DNA of 64,000 nt from Selenomonas sp963528755 (GTDB lineage Bacteria; Bacillota; Negativicutes; Selenomonadales; Selenomonadaceae), in the NCBI RefSeq assembly GCF_963528755.1, contig NZ_CAURXA010000001.1, positions 186,001 through 250,000 on the forward strand. Reading direction: 5' to 3'. Below are positions 59,883-64,000 of this stretch, piece after piece. Each line of letters starts with the position of its first letter. Position 1 is the stretch's first letter. A program made the translations under genes and the position numbers. The notes beneath the pieces were generated by a model that worked only from the letters and a program-made list of their open reading frames with translations, ran no database searches and was not told where the DNA came from.

Positions 59883-61823
59883 GTGCAGGAAGAAATGGCG
59901 GGGGTTCGCGGCGATTTCGTGGAGCAGATCGTGGCGGAGAGCGGATCTTTTTTGAATACAGCCGTGGCTTTTGCGAACGGACGAGGCGGACGCATCATCT
60001 TCTACGGCGAAAGCGGCAGGGGATTCTCGGCAGAGGCGGAGATCATTCCTTATATCGATGATATCACGCGGCGAATTTTCGACAGCTGTGAGCCGCGCAT
60101 TTTCCCGCGGGTCGGTGTGGAACTGCAAGACGGACGGCAAGTCGTTGTCGTGGAGATTTTTCCCGGTATGGAAAAGCCGTATTTCGTCAAGGAATTGGGC
60201 ATGATGGATGGCACCTACGTGCGCGTCGGCGGTGCGACGCGCCTCGCCGAGCCGTACCAGGTACAGGAGCTTCTTCTTTCGGGCACGAACAGCAGCGCCG
60301 ATCAGCTCGCGGCCGAGAGCACAGTCAGTGATGTGGAGATCGAGGAATTCTGCCGCATGATGTACCGTGAAGCGGGGAAACGCCGTGTGGATGGCGAGGA
60401 CGTCGTGCGCCTGCAGAAGGAGGATCTCCTGGCATGGAAGCTTCTGCGTGAGGAGGAGGGTGAGTGCCGCGCGACGGGCGGCTGGCATCTGCTCACAGGC
60501 TCGGCGGAGGAACTTTTCCCCGAAGGATTCATCCAGTGCGCCGAGTATCTCGGTGCGACGCGTCTTGATTTCGTCGGCGGCGAAGAGTTTGCCGGTTCCT
60601 TGACGGAGCAGGTGGACGGTGCGGCGGACTATGTGCATGCGCATCTTTTGGCGCGGGGCGTCAAGGCGCGCGGATTGGAGGAACTTTCTGAAGACCTCAT
60701 GCGCCGCCTGCTTGCTCGTGCTGTCTGCCAGAGAAACTATGCAGCGCCGGGGCGCATCTCCCTCGTGCTTTACGAGGACCGCTTGGAAATCACCGTGCCG
60801 GGATTGCTGGAAGAGGATATGACGATCTGGAAGCTCAAGACGGGCTTCTCCAAGATACGCAACCGCGCGATTGCGGCGGCGTTCCTCTACATGGGCATGA
60901 TGACGGGATTTCAGAGTATCCTGCCCGAACTTTATCGTGCGGCAAAGCGGGCGCGCCTGCCCGAGCCTGCCGTCATCACGCTCGGCGATTCCGTGCGCAT
61001 CAATCTCTATTGCCGTGCCGAGGAAGAAGCACAGCAGCACGAAGGTGTTGCCGAGGAAATTGAACTTGTGCAGACTGTTGAGACCGCTAAGGAGGCTGAG
61101 CCTGTCCAAGAGCAGGAACTTGTCGGGGAAGCCGAACTCGTACAGGATGCTGAACCTGTTGAGATCGTGGAGTCTGTTCAAGAGCATGAGCCTGCCGAGG
61201 AAGCTGAATCTGTGCAGGAAATAGAGCTTGTAAAAGAAGCTGAACCTATACGGGAAGAAGAGCCTTTGCCGGAGGGAATAGAGGAAGAACAGGCACCGCT
61301 GCAGGAAGAAAGCGGTGCAGGCGATGTTTTGGCATCCGGGACTTCGTTGGAAGATGGACAAGATGCGAGACTTGTTCAAGAAGTGGAAGTTGATCATGAG
61401 CCGGATCTTGAGCCTGCGCCCGAGTTGAAACTAGAGCTTGAATCCCTTGCGGATCTCAAGGCGGATGCTATTTCCCTTGAGGAAGGGCCGGCAGAGCCGC
61501 GGGCAGAAAAGGTGAGCGCGGGGCAGCAGGAGCTTTCTTGCGATGCAGCAGAATCTGCAGAAGCGATTGCGGAGGAATCTACGAAAGAAACCGTGAAAGA
61601 AGTTTTGGAAAAGACTGTGAAGGTTTTGTCAGAAGAATCTATGGAAGAAAGGCTTCTCCATGTGATTCGTGAGAACCCCAAGGTCACGCAGAAAGCTTTG
61701 AAGGAAGCGCTCGGCGTATCGATCGCCACGGTCAAGCGCATGACGACGGCGTTGCACAAGGCGGGCGTCATCGAGCGCACAGGAACGAATCGTAGCGGCG
61801 AGTGGCATATCCTCAAGGATTGA
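59883..61823 (+). CDS. AlbA_2/Schlafen-type DNA-binding protein with repeats and winged helix
   Basis: 646 residues. The N-terminal AlbA_2 domain has FLNTAVAFANGRGGRIIFYG and VVVEIFPGMEKPYFVK, and the following part resembles the putative regulators with an ATP-dependent-helicase-like C-domain (LYEDRLEITVPGLLEEDM). Residues about 394-465 are six 12-residue acidic repeats (E-x-V-Q-x-x-E type), then an acidic linker and a C-terminal winged helix (KVTQKALKEALGVSIATVKR). GTG at 59883 is 8 nt after GAGAGG. Likely a transcriptional regulator; targets unknown. Confidence 0.75.
   Translation: MQEEMAGVRGDFVEQIVAESGSFLNTAVAFANGRGGRIIFYGESGRGFSAEAEIIPYIDDITRRIFDSCEPRIFPRVGVELQDGRQVVVVEIFPGMEKPYFVKELGMMDGTYVRVGGATRLAEPYQVQELLLSGTNSSADQLAAESTVSDVEIEEFCRMMYREAGKRRVDGEDVVRLQKEDLLAWKLLREEEGECRATGGWHLLTGSAEELFPEGFIQCAEYLGATRLDFVGGEEFAGSLTEQVDGAADYVHAHLLARGVKARGLEELSEDLMRRLLARAVCQRNYAAPGRISLVLYEDRLEITVPGLLEEDMTIWKLKTGFSKIRNRAIAAAFLYMGMMTGFQSILPELYRAAKRARLPEPAVITLGDSVRINLYCRAEEEAQQHEGVAEEIELVQTVETAKEAEPVQEQELVGEAELVQDAEPVEIVESVQEHEPAEEAESVQEIELVKEAEPIREEEPLPEGIEEEQAPLQEESGAGDVLASGTSLEDGQDARLVQEVEVDHEPDLEPAPELKLELESLADLKADAISLEEGPAEPRAEKVSAGQQELSCDAAESAEAIAEESTKETVKEVLEKTVKVLSEESMEERLLHVIRENPKVTQKALKEALGVSIATVKRMTTALHKAGVIERTGTNRSGEWHILKD
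61062..61277 (+). repeat. Six 36-bp in-frame units within the AlbA-domain gene
   Basis: Units begin at 61062, 61098, 61134, 61170, 61206 and 61242. Each codes 12 residues, starting E[L/P/S]VQ in five and EPIR in the sixth, for example EPVQEQELVGEA and ESVQEIELVKEA. The DNA is less conserved than the peptide and lower in GC than the flanks. Confidence 0.8.
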
Positions 61824-61846
61824 GAAGGCGGAAAGCAAAGAGAAGC

Positions 61847-61884
61847 AAAGAACCCACCACGCCGAGCGGGCATGGTGGGTTTCT
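61847..61884. terminator. Bidirectional terminator between convergent genes
   Basis: AACCCACCA (61851-61859) pairs with TGGTGGGTT (61873-61881). Serves the AlbA gene on plus and the small membrane protein on minus; T tails are modest on both strands. Confidence 0.75.
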
Positions 61885-61887
61885 GTA

Positions 61888-62223
61888 TCAGGCAAAGTAT
61901 TGGAAGTAGCAGATGGCCGCGAAGAGGGCGAAGGAGAGGGCGATGAAGAACATGCTGGCGCGCGTCATCCAGAGTTTTTCCCTCTCGCCGAAATTTCCCT
62001 GCTTATAGCCGTAAATGAGGAGGAGGGAGGCGGCAAGGGAGCCGTACATCGAGCGGTTCAGCCACGTCATTTCCGACCAGCCGATGAACGCGATGAAGAA
62101 CGTGAGCGCAATCATGATCAGGAGAAAGGTGTCCTTACCCTTCTTTTCAGGGTGCTTCTCCGTGTTCGTGCCGCCCGCCTGCGGCTTCAGATTCCTGCGG
62201 ATCTTCTTCAGTTGTTTGGCCAT
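61888..62223 (-). CDS. Small membrane protein of unknown function
   Basis: 111 residues with a basic N-terminal tail (KQLKKIRRNLKPQ) and three predicted helices: FLLIMIALTFFIAFIGW, MYGSLAASLLLIYGY and FFIALSFALFAAICYFQYF. No recognised family. Start at 62223 (ATG, minus strand) has GCAGGG about 9 nt upstream; an upstream Met at 62247 is possible. Cytoplasmic tail and membrane location are inferred only. Confidence 0.6.
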   Translation of the reverse strand: MAKQLKKIRRNLKPQAGGTNTEKHPEKKGKDTFLLIMIALTFFIAFIGWSEMTWLNRSMYGSLAASLLLIYGYKQGNFGEREKLWMTRASMFFIALSFALFAAICYFQYFA

Positions 62224-62407
62224 ATCGAATCCCTGCTTTCTATGCAATAATTTCTTTTTTCATATCTTTCCTATTATACATAGGATATGAGAACTTGGCA
62301 ATGTGCTTGTCGCTCTTAACATTTCGTAGTAGAATGAGATAGTGTGATACGGGGGGAAACGAGATTGTTCATTCATAGAATACATTTGGCTGGGACGGAG
62401 GAGAGAT

Positions 62408-64000
62408 ATGATACGGGAGCAGCGCAGCAGGGGGAAGCTTGAGGCGTATTACCAGAGGTTTCGCGACGAAGGTGAAATCGACGTCAACGTGCATCCGTGG
62501 GTGGCCGAGGCGTGGCGTGAGAGCAGGCGGCTCGACGTGCCTTCGATGGGGACGGAGCCGAAGCGCGTGCTTTCTGCAGAGGATTTCTGTGCACTGCAAA
62601 AGAGGCATACTCCTGCCATCGACTGCCTTCTGCAGCTGACGGAGGGCGTGCAGGAGTTCTTTGCGCGTTACGGCTTGAGCCTCTTGCTGCTCGACGCTGA
62701 GGCGCTCGTCCTGAAGAGCTGCACGCTGCCCTTCATGCGTCTGCCTCCCGGTAAGGTCGAAGGCTCGCGCCTTGGCATCGAAGAGATCGGCGCTTCGAGC
62801 ATCAGCATAGCGAAGGAGAAGCGTGTGCCGTTTTGGGTCTTCGGACCAGAGATCTGGCGCGAGGCGTCTCACGAAAGCGACGCTTGTACAGCGCCCGTCC
62901 TCGTCGGCGGCGAACTGCGCTATCTCGTAAACATCGTCGTGGATGATCCGAAGCTCGTGCCGCAGGATGCCGTCATCGCTCAGCTTCTGATCATCGCGCG
63001 TTCGCTTGAGGCCGCCTTGGCGCGTGACCTCAGACTGCAGGCGCAGGAGGCGATCTTGGATGCCGCGCCGTTTGCCGTCTATCATATCTTGCCGAGCGGT
63101 GAGGTCGCTTACGCGAATCGCTTGGGATTGGAGCGTCTCACGCGCATCGGAGCGCGCGATAAGGCGACGAGCCGTCTGTCGAACCTCAACGATATCGTTT
63201 TGAATTATCGTCACACGCCGATCTATCAGGGATTCAGCGGCACGCCCTGCTACAACAAGGAGGTCACATGGATCACAGAGGCGAAGACGTATGAGGACGT
63301 CACGACTGTCGTACCGATCAAAAGCCCTGTGACGCGCGAGGTCAATGGCGTCGTGACCGTTTCCATGCCCATTGAGGATCTTAGAATGCTCGTCGCGCAC
63401 ACGGCGGGCTATACGGCGAAGTACAGCCTCGCCACGATGGCGGGCAAGGGACAGGCGTTCCAGGCACTGCGTGAAAAGGCGCTACGCGTGGCGAGGGGAA
63501 AGAATCATGTGCTGCTGCAGGGCGAGGGCGGCACGGGCAAGCAGCGTCTGGCGCACGGCATACATCAGGCGTCGGCGCGTGCGGCGGGACCTTTGATTTC
63601 CTTCCGCTGCGGCGATGTGCAGCCGGAACTTCTGGACGAGGAGCTTTTCGGCGCGGCGCTTTCCCCCGACGTCAGCCGTCCTGGCAAATTGGAGCTTGCC
63701 TTTGGCGGCACGCTCTTTCTCGATGAGATCGAGAAGCTGCCGAAGAAGACGGCGGCGGCTCTCGCGGCGGCTCTGCGCGAGGGCAAGGCGCATCGTCTCG
63801 GCGAAACGGTCGTGCGCCCCATCGACGTGCGGATCATCGCCGACTGTGACGGCGATCTCAAGCGCTTGACGGAGCGAGGCCTCTTCGACCGAAGTCTCTA
63901 CGACATCGTTTCGCGCAGTGTCATACGCATGCCGGCGCTGCGCAACCGACGCGAGGATATCCCCCTGCTCGCCGAGCAGATTATCTGCGAGCTCGCCGAG
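62408..64000 (+). CDS. AcoR-like AAA+ regulator without GAFTGA (3' end beyond window)
   Basis: 531 codons open to the window edge. An N-terminal GAF-like sensor (about 60-200, LLLLDAEALVLKSC, IEEIGASSISIAKEKR), a PAS-like part (about 215-330, APFAVYHILPSGEVAYANRL), and a sigma-54-activator-type AAA+ domain with Walker A GEGGTGKQ (372-379) and Walker B GGTLFLDEI (433-441). After ELFG (412-415) the loop has no GAFTGA, so it probably cannot remodel sigma-54 and may act through sigma-A like TyrR. ATG 62408 follows GGAGGAGAG. The DNA-binding HTH is not seen. Confidence 0.85.
   Translation, partial: MIREQRSRGKLEAYYQRFRDEGEIDVNVHPWVAEAWRESRRLDVPSMGTEPKRVLSAEDFCALQKRHTPAIDCLLQLTEGVQEFFARYGLSLLLLDAEALVLKSCTLPFMRLPPGKVEGSRLGIEEIGASSISIAKEKRVPFWVFGPEIWREASHESDACTAPVLVGGELRYLVNIVVDDPKLVPQDAVIAQLLIIARSLEAALARDLRLQAQEAILDAAPFAVYHILPSGEVAYANRLGLERLTRIGARDKATSRLSNLNDIVLNYRHTPIYQGFSGTPCYNKEVTWITEAKTYEDVTTVVPIKSPVTREVNGVVTVSMPIEDLRMLVAHTAGYTAKYSLATMAGKGQAFQALREKALRVARGKNHVLLQGEGGTGKQRLAHGIHQASARAAGPLISFRCGDVQPELLDEELFGAALSPDVSRPGKLELAFGGTLFLDEIEKLPKKTAAALAAALREGKAHRLGETVVRPIDVRIIADCDGDLKRLTERGLFDRSLYDIVSRSVIRMPALRNRREDIPLLAEQIICELAE

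Noticed and set aside
62369..63400. Long minus-strand open frame of 343 codons opposite the AAA+ regulator
   Set aside because: No recognisable protein, Arg-rich shadow-type composition, and the plus strand encodes a clear GAF-PAS-AAA+ protein.

Overview
The window is 64 kb of a GC-rich Firmicute chromosome of the Negativicutes type, most like Selenomonas. The grounds are ribosomal gene order, single-polypeptide PurL, a cysteine-type (PTP-like) phytase closely resembling the Selenomonas ruminantium enzyme, TAXI-TRAP and OPT transporters, and many TTG/GTG starts preceded by strong AGGAGG sites. The genus is inference; the class-level assignment is firmer.

Layout. 1-1735: end of ribH, a YfcE-type phosphodiesterase, and a lone Cas6-like RNase with no array or other cas gene in view. 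1784-6505: str operon (L7Ae-like protein, rpsL, rpsG, fusA, tuf) behind a consensus promoter and closed by a strong terminator. 6658-21337: complete S10-spc-alpha ribosomal supercluster from rpsJ to rplQ with secY, adk, infA and rpoA, but no map between adk and infA, and an extra structured 200-nt gap between rpsN and rpsH. 21421-27094: nickel/peptide-type ABC importer (two permeases, lipoprotein, two ATPases) ending in a SAM methyltransferase. 27178-33558: phytase, ilvE with an RBS-occluding leader, DUF1848 Fe-S protein, Fic protein, metallo-beta-lactamase-fold hydrolase, lipoprotein cyclophilin, GIY-YIG protein and greA. 33590-39538: lysS, a small protein, then ftsE-ftsX-M23 hydrolase-ctpA (cell-wall hydrolysis at division). 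39678-48361: OPT transporter, small protein, a minus-strand Lrp regulator/aminotransferase pair, YhcH-like protein and purL. 48377-53185: thioesterase, a candidate minus-strand small RNA, DUF2156 protein behind a 14-bp inverted repeat, EamA exporter, a divergent stand-alone FtsZ, and a TcdA/ThiF enzyme. 53322-56758: TAXI-TRAP transporter (binding lipoprotein, DUF1850, fused permease). 56985-59769: PAS-GGDEF-EAL protein translationally linked to queF and cobO. 59883-64000: AlbA_2-type DNA-binding protein with six 12-residue repeats, a small minus-strand membrane protein, and an AcoR-like AAA+ regulator lacking GAFTGA, cut by the window end.

The first third is core translation machinery. The rest is a patchwork of short operons, most with extended -10 promoters (TGnTATAAT) and clear intrinsic terminators. 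No tRNA, rRNA, insertion sequence, prophage or CRISPR array was found. The most interesting non-coding signals are the ilvE leader, the small RNA gene near 49 kb, the operator-like repeat before the DUF2156 gene, and the rpsN-rpsH insertion. All calls come from reading the sequence and remembered family features; no database search was run.
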